The notes under the pieces: model-generated
What the model was told of the DNA's origin: nothing
What the model saw: the letters and a program-made list of their open reading frames with translations, nothing else
Database searches by the model: none
Program-made: the position numbers and the translations under genes
In this document: positions 44,339 through 50,543 of the stretch, piece after piece
Position numbering within the stretch: the first letter of the stretch is position 1
Layout: each line of letters begins with the position of its first letter
Assembly (NCBI GenBank): GCA_021199235.1
Contig: JAJQIL010000098.1
Coordinates: 1-50,543, forward strand
Direction of reading: 5' to 3'
DNA: 50,543 nucleotides
Origin: Lachnospiraceae bacterium
GTDB taxonomy: Bacteria; Bacillota; Clostridia; Lachnospirales; Lachnospiraceae

Positions 44339-44657
44339 TCATGGAAATCCCACTTCTGCATTATTTAAGCAGGAAAATGGCGTTTCCGTAGACCGGGATG
44401 GCGGCAGAAAAGAAAATGCTGTAATTCGTACATTCAGGGAGCGGTTTTCAAAACGTTTTAAAGGACTGGCAAAAGTGCAGGCATCTGTTTGTCTGCAAAA
44501 TGATATGTATGTGCTTCCGGAACCGACAAGAGATAACATATATCATGCAAGCATTTATGAGGATGAAAACAGGCTGCCATTGAGCCAGCTTCATGCTCTT
44601 ATATTGGCAGATCATTCAGAAATTGTGGCATTTGAGCCAGAAGTAAAGTGGATATAA
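44229..44657 (+). CDS. Unknown protein, second of an overlapping pair
   Basis: Up to 142 residues, no recognised domain. It is basic in the middle (RTFRERFSKRFKGLAK) and acidic at the end. The start is uncertain: ATG 44229 lies inside the previous gene and lacks a ribosome site; TTG 44253 is another option, close behind ACGGGGGA. Translation is therefore probably coupled to the upstream gene. The content after 44338 reads as genuine coding sequence down to the TAA at 44655, followed by a 27-bp repeat. Confidence 0.6.
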   Translation: MNQKGYGGLLKTFLDTVQEKETLYRLIKRSQPDTLDDHGNPTSALFKQENGVSVDRDGGRKENAVIRTFRERFSKRFKGLAKVQASVCLQNDMYVLPEPTRDNIYHASIYEDENRLPLSQLHALILADHSEIVAFEPEVKWI

Positions 44658-44682
44658 ATATATATTACATAATAATACAATC

Positions 44683-44709
44683 TTAACTGTGAAAGTAATG
44701 AACAGTTAC
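44683..44709 (+). repeat. 27-bp palindromic repeat, copy F
   Basis: Arms TTAACTGT / ACAGTTAC, centre GAAAGTAATGA. It lies between the unknown pair and dapL, 20 bases before the dapL start. Confidence 0.85.
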
Positions 44710-44729
44710 GAACAACCAAGGAGGCCATT

Positions 44730-45944
44730 ATGTTTAAAATCAATGAAAACTATTTAAAGCTGCCGGGCAGCTACCTTTTTTCCACGATTGCGAAAAAGGT
44801 GAATGAATTTCAGGCGGCGAACCCGGATAAATCCGTGATCCGTCTCGGCATCGGTGACGTGACGCAGCCGCTTGCTCCGGTGATCATCGATGCGCTGCAC
44901 GGTGCGGTGGATGAGATGGGAAAGGCGGAGACTTTCCATGGATACGCGCCGGATCTCGGCTATGAATTTCTGCGCACTGCGATTGCGAAGAATGACTACG
45001 CAGATCGCGGCTGCGATATCGCGGCGGATGAGATCTTTGTGTCGGACGGCGCAAAGTGTGATTCCGGCAATATTCAGGAGATCTTCAGTGTGGACAATAA
45101 AATTGCGGTGTGCGATCCGGTGTATCCGGTCTATGTGGATACCAACGTCATGGCAGGCCGCACCGGCACCTATGACCCGAAGACGGAGATGTGGAGCGAT
45201 GTGATCTATATGCCGTGCACGGCGGAAAATAATTTTGCACCGGAGCTTCCAAAGGAGACGCCGGACCTGATCTATCTTTGCTTCCCGAACAACCCGACCG
45301 GAGCGACTATCACAAAGGAGCAGCTTCAGGTATGGGTAGACTATGCGAATAAAGTCGGCGCAGTCATCATCTACGATGCCGCATATGAGGCATATATTTC
45401 TGAACCGGATGTGCCGCATACGATCTTTGAGTGCGAGGGCGCGCGCACCTGTGCGATCGAGCTCAAATCCTTCTCCAAGAATGCCGGCTTCACCGGAACC
45501 CGTCTGGGTTATACGGTGATACCGAAGGATCTGAAGTGCGGGGATGTGATGCTGCATTCTCTCTGGGCGAGACGCCACGGTACGAAATACAATGGTGCTC
45601 CGTACATTCAGCAGCGCGCGGGAGAAGCCGTTTACTCACCGGAAGGCAAGGAGCAGCTTGCAAAGCAGGTGGCTTACTATATGAATAACGCCAAGGTCAT
45701 CAAGGAGGGGCTGCAGGAAGCCGGATACACCGTTTCCGGCGGCGTGAACGCTCCGTATATCTGGCTTAAGACACCGGGGACGATGACATCATGGGAATTC
45801 TTTGATTACCTGCTGGCGAACGCAATTGTGGTTGGTACGCCGGGTTCCGGCTTCGGACCGAGCGGCGAAGGCTACTTTCGCCTTACAGCGTTCGGTACCT
45901 ATGAGAACACCGTGGCTGCGCTGGAGCGGATAAAAAGAATGTAA
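44730..45944 (+). CDS. dapL: LL-diaminopimelate aminotransferase
   Basis: 404-residue class I/II aminotransferase that makes LL-diaminopimelate directly from tetrahydrodipicolinate. It has DapL features: [12 protein letters not shown], the segment [26 protein letters not shown], and PLP-binding K250 in [19 protein letters not shown]. With dapF it completes the route to meso-DAP for wall and lysine. Strong ribosome site CAAGGAGGCC. Confidence 0.95.
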   Translation: MFKINENYLKLPGSYLFSTIAKKVNEFQAANPDKSVIRLGIGDVTQPLAPVIIDALHGAVDEMGKAETFHGYAPDLGYEFLRTAIAKNDYADRGCDIAADEIFVSDGAKCDSGNIQEIFSVDNKIAVCDPVYPVYVDTNVMAGRTGTYDPKTEMWSDVIYMPCTAENNFAPELPKETPDLIYLCFPNNPTGATITKEQLQVWVDYANKVGAVIIYDAAYEAYISEPDVPHTIFECEGARTCAIELKSFSKNAGFTGTRLGYTVIPKDLKCGDVMLHSLWARRHGTKYNGAPYIQQRAGEAVYSPEGKEQLAKQVAYYMNNAKVIKEGLQEAGYTVSGGVNAPYIWLKTPGTMTSWEFFDYLLANAIVVGTPGSGFGPSGEGYFRLTAFGTYENTVAALERIKRM

Positions 45945-45951
45945 GTGACTA

Positions 45952-45985
45952 TTCAGGACAGTACTTCGCACTTGCTGCGAAGTAC
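45952..45985 (+). repeat. TTCAGGACA hairpin with CTTGC loop, copy 1
   Basis: TTCAGGACA at 45952-45960, then perfect arms GTACTTCGCA (45961-45970) and TGCGAAGTAC (45976-45985) around CTTGC. The paired copy at 48890-48923 has different but complementary arms. Confidence 0.75.
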
Positions 45986-46007
45986 GTATGAAAACGTATA
46001 TTATGTG

Positions 46008-46058
46008 GGGAAAAGCCCCATCGCGGCGCGGAGACGCGATTTTAAATGGGTTTTTCCC
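46008..46058 (+). repeat. Large imperfect palindrome between dapL and the MutS-like gene
   Basis: GGGAAAAGCCCCAT against ATGGGTTTTTCCC, with an inner ATCGCG / CGCGAT hairpin. It could serve as a terminator for dapL. It is flanked on both sides by other palindromic elements. Confidence 0.65.
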
Positions 46059-46060
46059 TC

Positions 46061-46087
46061 GTAACTGTGAAGGGACTGAACAGTTAC
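46061..46087 (+). repeat. 27-bp palindromic repeat, copy G
   Basis: Perfect arms GTAACTGT / ACAGTTAC, centre GAAGGGACTGA. It lies 17 bases before the start of the MutS-like gene. Confidence 0.9.
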
Positions 46088-46104
46088 GAATGTAAGGAGT
46101 TCAG

Positions 46105-47844
46105 ATGGATGGTTTAAGCCTGTTATTCCCGCCCGGTAAGACCGCCCGGGAGAAAAAGCTTCCGGAGACGACATATCATGATCTGTCCGTCGATACGATC
46201 TGCGAAAAGCTCTCAAAGCTGGAGCCGGAGCGGATGCAGCTGCGCCGGATGATGCAGCGTATTTCAGGTGATCAGGAGGTAGTTCAATACCGGTGTGATG
46301 TATTCGACGATATTTTGAGATTCCCCGGACTGCGGCAGAAGATGGAAAAGCTGCTGGAACGGGTGGATTTTCTGAAAACGTATGGGAGCTTTGACCGCGG
46401 CAGCGACGCGGCCGGCGTGTGGGAGCTGGTGCACCGTCTGGATGAGATGGATGAGTATATTCAGTGTGTGCAGGCGATTTATACGGTTTTAAATGAAAAC
46501 GATATCGCTTCGGAAGGGCTGCTGAACCTGAAAGAATATGTGCGGCAGCTCTACGAAGACAGCGGTTTTTCCGAACTGAAAAAGGATATTGACAATCTGA
46601 AGGTGGACGCGTCGAAGGTGAAGAGTGTGACGCTCGGCGTGAATCTGAACGACCGCTTTGAGCCGATTGAGACCGGCATTGTGTCGATCAATGAGAAGCC
46701 GTTCACAAAGTCCAATGTGATCGCGAATTTCTGTGATTTCCTGGATCGGAAAATGGGAGACCAGATCCATCCGGATACGGAATGGAATGGAAATATGACG
46801 TTCCGGGCAGCATCAGAAACGGACATCATGGAGAGTGCTGAAAGTCTTGGACGGCTCGGCATGATGCGTCAGAATCCTCTGCTTGCGGCCGGAATGGCGA
46901 CGGTAGCGGACGACAGCCGCGGCGGCGACGTGATCCGGACTCTGGACCGCGCGATCAGTGCGCTGCTCTCAAGGACGGTGAAAAAACTGAAATCCGTGCT
47001 CTCAAAGCACGTATCGGTCAGTACGCACGCGATTTCAGATCTGATCCCGGAATTTCTGTTTTATATTCGTTGGGCGGAATATATTGAAAAACTGCAGGCG
47101 GAGGGATTTGTGTTCTGCAAGCCGCAGATCCTGGATTCGGAAAAGAGAGAAATGCAGGCTAAGGGACTGTACAATCTGAAGCTTGCGCAGTCCCTGTCTG
47201 AGAAAAAGCAGCAGGCGGCGGAAATTGTGCCGAACGACCTGGATTTTTCCGCGGAACATCGGATTTATATCCTGACCGGGGCAAACCGCGGCGGCAAGAC
47301 GACGATCACGCAGGCGGTCGGACTGGCGTTCCTGATGGCGCAGTGCGGCCTGTATGTCCCTGCGGAGTCGTTTGCGTTCAGCCCTGCGGACAACATTTTT
47401 ACCCATTATCCTGCGGATGAGAACCAGACCATGGACCTGGGGAGACTGGGTGAAGAATCCAGCCGTTTTCATGATATTTTCCGCGAGGCGACGTCTTACA
47501 GCCTGCTTCTGCTTAATGAGTCGTTCTCTACGACGTCTTTTGAGGAAGGATATTTTATTGCCAGGGACGTCACCCGCATCCTGCGGCTGCTCGGCGTGCG
47601 GACAATTTACAATACGCATATGCATAAACTGGCGTCCGAGCTGGACGAGCTGAACCGGGAGGAAGGCGGCGACAGCTGCGTGGCCAGCCTGATCGTGGAG
47701 ACAGACGGCGGGAACCGTTCCTATCGTGTGAAGGTTGCGCCCCCGGGAGGCAAATCCTATGCGCAGGATATTGCCGAAAAATACGGCGTCACGTATGAAC
47801 AGCTCAGACAGGAGAAAAAAGAAGTGCTGTTTACGGATGGCTGA
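46105..47844 (+). CDS. MutS-like ATPase without mismatch-binding domain
   Basis: 579 residues. The C-terminal ATPase is of MutS type: Walker A LTGANRGGKTTITQA (about 389-403), then a Walker B-like LLLLNESFSTTSFEEG and YNTHMHKLASEL. The helical middle matches the MutS core/clamp region in general shape. The N-terminal mismatch-recognition domain and the MutS2 Smr nuclease are both missing, so classical mismatch repair is unlikely. Its role is unknown. The Walker B has Asn-Glu where MutS has Asp-Glu. ATG 46105 follows TAAGGAGTTCAG. Confidence 0.85.
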   Translation: MDGLSLLFPPGKTAREKKLPETTYHDLSVDTICEKLSKLEPERMQLRRMMQRISGDQEVVQYRCDVFDDILRFPGLRQKMEKLLERVDFLKTYGSFDRGSDAAGVWELVHRLDEMDEYIQCVQAIYTVLNENDIASEGLLNLKEYVRQLYEDSGFSELKKDIDNLKVDASKVKSVTLGVNLNDRFEPIETGIVSINEKPFTKSNVIANFCDFLDRKMGDQIHPDTEWNGNMTFRAASETDIMESAESLGRLGMMRQNPLLAAGMATVADDSRGGDVIRTLDRAISALLSRTVKKLKSVLSKHVSVSTHAISDLIPEFLFYIRWAEYIEKLQAEGFVFCKPQILDSEKREMQAKGLYNLKLAQSLSEKKQQAAEIVPNDLDFSAEHRIYILTGANRGGKTTITQAVGLAFLMAQCGLYVPAESFAFSPADNIFTHYPADENQTMDLGRLGEESSRFHDIFREATSYSLLLLNESFSTTSFEEGYFIARDVTRILRLLGVRTIYNTHMHKLASELDELNREEGGDSCVASLIVETDGGNRSYRVKVAPPGGKSYAQDIAEKYGVTYEQLRQEKKEVLFTDG

Positions 47845-47946
47845 AAAATACAATCCGATAAGTCAGCGATAGAAACGACAGATTCTGGAGCATTATGAGA
47901 AGCGGTTTTCTTCTCATAATGTTAGAAAGGATATCAGAAAAATGAT

Positions 47947-48864
47947 ATGGAATCTCGGAAAGAATTCCCGATAAAGTTGTATTGTATGACCACGGATGCG
48001 CTGAATGATCCGGAGACATTCCGGAAGCACTATCTGGAGATGCCGGAGGGACGGCGTGCAAAGATTGACCGGGTGCGGATGGAGCAGGATAAAAAGCTTT
48101 CTCTTGCGGCGGGGATTCTGCTCGACCGGGGTCTGCAGGAATTCAACTTAAGCGGGAAAACGATCCGTATAGAGGAAAGCGCATATGGAAAACCATTCTT
48201 TCCGGACTTTCCGAATATCCATTTCAGCCTTTCCCATTCGCATGAGATGGCGCTGGCGGTCTTTGCTGATACTGAGGTCGGATGTGATATTGAATATCGA
48301 AAAAAGCCGAATGAAAAGCTGGCCGGACGTTTTTTCTGCCCGGAGGAGAATGCCTGGATGACAGCTGCCCGGACGGAAACGGAGCGGAAGGAACGCTTTT
48401 ATCGCCTCTGGACGCTGAAAGAGAGCTTTATCAAGGCGACGGGGCAGGGACTGCGTCAGCCTCTGGACTCGTTTTGCTTTCGGATTGAGGAAACCTGCGT
48501 CCTGCAATCAGAGATGAGGGGCAAAACCCGGCGAGGGAATATTCCGGTGGAAGTGCCCCCTCGCAGTAGCTCGGCGGCAGGGTCTCCGCTGCCGCTTCGG
48601 TCCGCGCAAAACGTCTCCGCTTCGCTCCGGACGGTGCTAAACGAACATCCACTGGATGTTCAGCACCGTCCACTGGACGATCAGCGCCGCGCCGCCCATG
48701 AGAGAAACGCTTTGCGTTTGGGCGGCGCTGCCGTGGAGATTCGGCGCAGGAACAGTTCTGTGGAGGTCACGCAGATCTTTGATCAGGCGGAGTATGTGTT
48801 TGAGGAATATCTGATTGGCGGAGACGGAGAATATTGTGCGGCTGTGTGCCTGCGCAGCCAATGA
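47947..48864 (+). CDS. 4'-phosphopantetheinyl transferase (Sfp type) with large insertion
   Basis: Transfers phosphopantetheine from CoA to carrier proteins. It has the Sfp motifs HFSLSHSHEMALAVF, VGCDIEY with Mg-binding D114 and E116, and WTLKESFIKATG with E159. Usual size is about 220-230 residues; this protein has 305. The excess (about residues 190-270) is a basic, low-complexity stretch encoded by at least four DNA hairpins, after which the normal C-terminus (EYVFEEYLIGGDGEYCAAV) resumes in the same frame. Whether the enzyme still works is open. No carrier protein or synthase is encoded nearby. Start ATG 47947 has only a moderately placed GAAAGG. Confidence 0.85.
   Translation: MESRKEFPIKLYCMTTDALNDPETFRKHYLEMPEGRRAKIDRVRMEQDKKLSLAAGILLDRGLQEFNLSGKTIRIEESAYGKPFFPDFPNIHFSLSHSHEMALAVFADTEVGCDIEYRKKPNEKLAGRFFCPEENAWMTAARTETERKERFYRLWTLKESFIKATGQGLRQPLDSFCFRIEETCVLQSEMRGKTRRGNIPVEVPPRSSSAAGSPLPLRSAQNVSASLRTVLNEHPLDVQHRPLDDQRRAAHERNALRLGGAAVEIRRRNSSVEVTQIFDQAEYVFEEYLIGGDGEYCAAVCLRSQ
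48531..48728 (+). repeat. Cluster of palindromic hairpins in frame inside the PPTase gene
   Basis: Four hairpins. 48531-48564: GCGAGGG / CCCTCGC with inner TTCC-GGT-GGAA. 48574-48595: GCGGCAG / CTGCCGC. 48629-48671: outer GGACGGTGCT / AGCACCGTCC, 5' bulge AAAC, inner GAACATCCA / TGGATGTTC with loop C. 48689-48728: outer GCGCCGCCC / GGGCGGCGC, 5' bulge, inner AAACGC / GCGTTT with loop TTT. All are translated in frame. Confidence 0.9.
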
Positions 48865-48889
48865 AAAAGGATAAAATATCGAGCGCCTG

Positions 48890-48923
48890 TTCGGGACAGT
48901 TTCCCGCATTTGCTGCGGGGAAC
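48890..48923 (+). repeat. TTCGGGACA hairpin with TTTGC loop, copy 2
   Basis: TTCGGGACA, then GTTTCCCGCA (48899-48908) and TGCGGGGAAC (48914-48923) around TTTGC; one G-T pair. Its arms differ from copy 1 at four positions, each matched on the other side. Confidence 0.75.
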
Positions 48924-48956
48924 GAAACAGAATACAGGAAAAAGGAGCAGCAGAGT

Positions 48957-49874
48957 ATGAAAAAACCGGTACTGGTAGTGATGGCGGCGGGTATGGGCAG
49001 CCGTTACGGAGGATTGAAACAGATTGACCCGGTCGATCCGGAAGGGCATATTATCATGGACTTTTCTGTCTATGACGCCGTCCGTGCCGGATTTGAAAAG
49101 GTGATTTTCATTATCAAACGGGAAAATGAGGCGGATTTTCGCACAGCCATCGGCGATCGCCTCGCCGGGCACATTGAAGTGAAATATGTGTATCAGGAGC
49201 TTACAAATCTTCCGGAAGGGTTTTCTGTTCCAGAAGGCCGTGTGAAGCCGTGGGGGACCGGGCATGCTGTCTTAAGCTGCCAGGGAGCGGCGGACGGTCC
49301 GATGGTCGTTATCAACGCGGATGATTTTTATGGAAGAAATGCGTTTGCGCTGGCGTATGATTTTCTCACACGGAAAGAGGAAGCTGCAGGCCGCTATATG
49401 ATGGTCGGCTATCGTCTGGAAAACACACTTACGGAGAACGGGTCTGTGGCGCGCGGCGTCTGCAGCACGGATGAGAATGGTTATCTGAAAACGATCACAG
49501 AGCGTACCAGCATTGAACGGCATGGCGACAAGATTGCATACACAGAGGACGGCGGCGCAGGCTGGACAGAGCTTTCTCCGGATACTACCGTTTCTCTGAA
49601 TATGTGGGGTTTTTCCGAAGATATTCTTACAGAACTGAACGAGCGCTTCCGGGCGTTTCTTGCGGAAAATCTGCCGAAAAATCCATTAAAATGTGAGTAT
49701 TTTCTGCCTTTTGTCGTGGATGAGCTGCTGACAGAAGGGAAGGCGACTGTGAAAGTCGAGAAAACTCCGGATAAATGGTACGGGGTAACCTATAAAGAAG
49801 ACAAGCCGGCACTGATGGCGGCAATTCAGAAGATGAAGGATGAAGGGCTTTACCCGCAGAAGCTGTGGGAGTGA
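48957..49874 (+). CDS. Nucleotidyltransferase-family protein (sugar-1-phosphate type)
   Basis: 305 residues with a Rossmann-like nucleotidyltransferase fold: N-terminal VVMAAGMGSRYGGLKQIDPV, the hallmark of the NTP_transferase family, and the metal-binding NADDFYGRNAF. Family members join a nucleotide to a sugar phosphate; this subgroup is often seen as single genes and the substrate is unknown. ATG 48957 follows AAAAAGGAGCAG; the longer frame from TTG 48834 would overlap the PPTase gene and has no family support. Confidence 0.82.
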   Translation: MKKPVLVVMAAGMGSRYGGLKQIDPVDPEGHIIMDFSVYDAVRAGFEKVIFIIKRENEADFRTAIGDRLAGHIEVKYVYQELTNLPEGFSVPEGRVKPWGTGHAVLSCQGAADGPMVVINADDFYGRNAFALAYDFLTRKEEAAGRYMMVGYRLENTLTENGSVARGVCSTDENGYLKTITERTSIERHGDKIAYTEDGGAGWTELSPDTTVSLNMWGFSEDILTELNERFRAFLAENLPKNPLKCEYFLPFVVDELLTEGKATVKVEKTPDKWYGVTYKEDKPALMAAIQKMKDEGLYPQKLWE

Positions 49875-49925
49875 CCAGTCTATATTTCTGAAAATCGAAG
49901 AATATGTGGAGGATCGGAGCATTAA

Positions 49926-49955
49926 GGAACTGAGACTTGCTAAAGTCCCAGTTCC
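49926..49955. terminator. Hairpin between converging genes, antitoxin stop in the loop
   Basis: GGAACTG / CAGTTCC and GACTT / AAGTC with one mismatch and loop GCTA. The antitoxin stop codon (- strand, 49940-49942) overlaps the loop. T-runs are short, so terminator function is tentative. Confidence 0.45.
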
Positions 49956-50164
49956 CGGATGAGTTCCTCCTGAGTGATGGAAGGCTGGTATTCTGGCTCT
50001 CCATCATGAAACGCATTGAATGCGGCCAGTTCATCTTCATCGGCTTTGACGGTTTCGGCATTAGCCAGTTGAAATGTTGCCTGGATAAGCTCCCAGATTT
50101 TCTGCGCATCATTTTCACTCATAATGGTCACTGCGCCTAAAATTCGTTCTTTTACGTTTGACAT
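49940..50164 (-). CDS. Antitoxin of a RelE-type toxin-antitoxin pair
   Basis: 74 residues, acidic, helical (NDAQKIWELIQATF, then DEDELAAFNAFHDGEP and the ending QEELIRELGL), as in small antitoxins found with RelE/ParE toxins. It lies 4 bases after the toxin gene on the same strand. The start at 50164 has AAAGGAG 9 bases upstream; an in-frame extension to 50227 would overlap the toxin gene. No clear DNA-binding motif is visible. Confidence 0.75.
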   Translation of the reverse strand: MSNVKERILGAVTIMSENDAQKIWELIQATFQLANAETVKADEDELAAFNAFHDGEPEYQPSITQEELIRELGL

Positions 50165-50168
50165 ATCG

Positions 50169-50411
50169 TTATACTCCTTTATAAATCTGTCCCCGGTTTC
50201 CAATATCAATAATATCAATAACAACACCGTTCACATCAAATAAGACTCTGAAAGACCCCACTCGCAGACGATAACCATCAATTCCCTGTAACTTTTTAAT
50301 ATCACCTGTCGCAGGAAGCTTTGAAATTGCTTCTATAATACGTCGTTGCGTAATTTTATCCTGTTTTTGAAGGAATTTTTGAGCTTTTTTTGAATATACA
50401 ATCGTAAACAT
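50169..50411 (-). CDS. RelE/ParE-family toxin
   Basis: About 80 residues in the RelE fold: FTIVYSKKAQKFLQKQD, then KLQGIDGYRLRVGSFRVLFD and VIDIIDIGNRGQIY. The conserved arginines and C-terminal tyrosine typical of RelE mRNA interferases are present, so ribosome-dependent mRNA cutting is likely. I prefer the start at 50411 (GGCGGA upstream); 50438 is possible. The toxin precedes the antitoxin, the reverse of the usual RelBE order. Confidence 0.85.
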   Translation of the reverse strand: MFTIVYSKKAQKFLQKQDKITQRRIIEAISKLPATGDIKKLQGIDGYRLRVGSFRVLFDVNGVVIDIIDIGNRGQIYKGV

Positions 50412-50534
50412 ATTATTCCGCCTTTTCAGAACAGCCATGCCTGTTTTGCTGATGAAATAATAACCTGATAAAAAGGTATATAATTAAAATCTAACATGAA
50501 ATTGCACTTTTGTAAATAAGGACTTTTTGTGCCC

Positions 50535-50543
50535 GTAACTGTG
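50535..50543 (+). repeat. 27-bp palindromic repeat, left half of copy H
   Basis: The window ends in GTAACTGTG, identical to the first nine bases of copy G. The rest lies outside the window. Confidence 0.5.

Noticed and set aside
1-50543. Insertion sequence, phage or integrative element
   Set aside because: No transposase, integrase, phage structural gene or long terminal inverted repeats were seen; the palindromes are short and carry no genes.

Overview
The window looks like a chromosomal stretch from a Gram-positive, anaerobic Clostridia-type bacterium, most likely Lachnospiraceae. This is an inference from gene content and order: a cysS-mrnC-rlmB cluster, a DapL (LL-diaminopimelate aminotransferase) route to meso-DAP, a type I glutamine synthetase followed by an ANTAR regulator, a YesM/YesN two-component pair, lipoproteins with lipoboxes and an LTA-synthase-like enzyme. 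Almost all genes are on the + strand with good Shine-Dalgarno sites. I see no rRNA, tRNA, transposase or CRISPR array.

Layout. 0-2.9 kb: an AAA/PD-(D/E)XK protein, ispF and an orphan HEPN protein. 3-11.3 kb: housekeeping genes (cysS, mrnC, rlmB, glmM, an ABC exporter, hisC, a methyltransferase). 11.4-14.6 kb: a lipoprotein on the - strand and an LTA-synthase-like enzyme. 14.8-26.4 kb: a sugar-sensing and uptake block: YesN-type regulator, YesM-type kinase, an inserted DUF4160/DUF2442-HTH pair (the first gene frameshifted in an A8 run), a sugar-binding lipoprotein, a GntR/LacI-type repressor on the - strand, then a YtfQ-like binding protein with one double ATPase and two permeases. 26.7-28.4 kb: a Na/Pi cotransporter. 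28.4-40.5 kb: an oligopeptide transporter (oppDFBC and oppA) followed by a dipeptide epimerase, an NlpC/P60 to beta-lactamase fusion, a transglutaminase-like protein and an S66 LD-carboxypeptidase. Read together these form a muropeptide import and breakdown locus related in content to ykfABC of Bacillus. 40.7-46 kb: glnA, ANTAR regulator, dapF, an unknown overlapping gene pair, dapL. 46.1-50.4 kb: a MutS-like ATPase, a phosphopantetheinyl transferase, a sugar nucleotidyltransferase-like protein and a RelE-type toxin-antitoxin pair on the - strand.

The most unusual signal is not a gene. The window is strewn with palindromic elements of several kinds: (1) a dispersed 27-bp inverted repeat with arms GTAACTGT/ACAGTTAC, at least six recognisable copies plus decayed ones, often starting at the stop codon of the upstream gene; (2) a larger two-stem hairpin family beginning TATGCGCAG, whose stems differ between copies but stay paired; (3) hairpins with a CTTGC/TTTGC loop preceded by TTCRGGACA; and (4) hairpins of similar build lying in frame inside coding sequences (cysS, the phosphopantetheinyl transferase gene and the NlpC/beta-lactamase gene), where they encode extra residues that the protein families normally lack. 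Many other proteins here carry unexplained in-frame insertions (GlmM, DapF, dipeptide epimerase, GntR regulator, methyltransferase, LTA synthase). This resembles the behaviour of Rickettsia palindromic elements, without any claim of sequence kinship.
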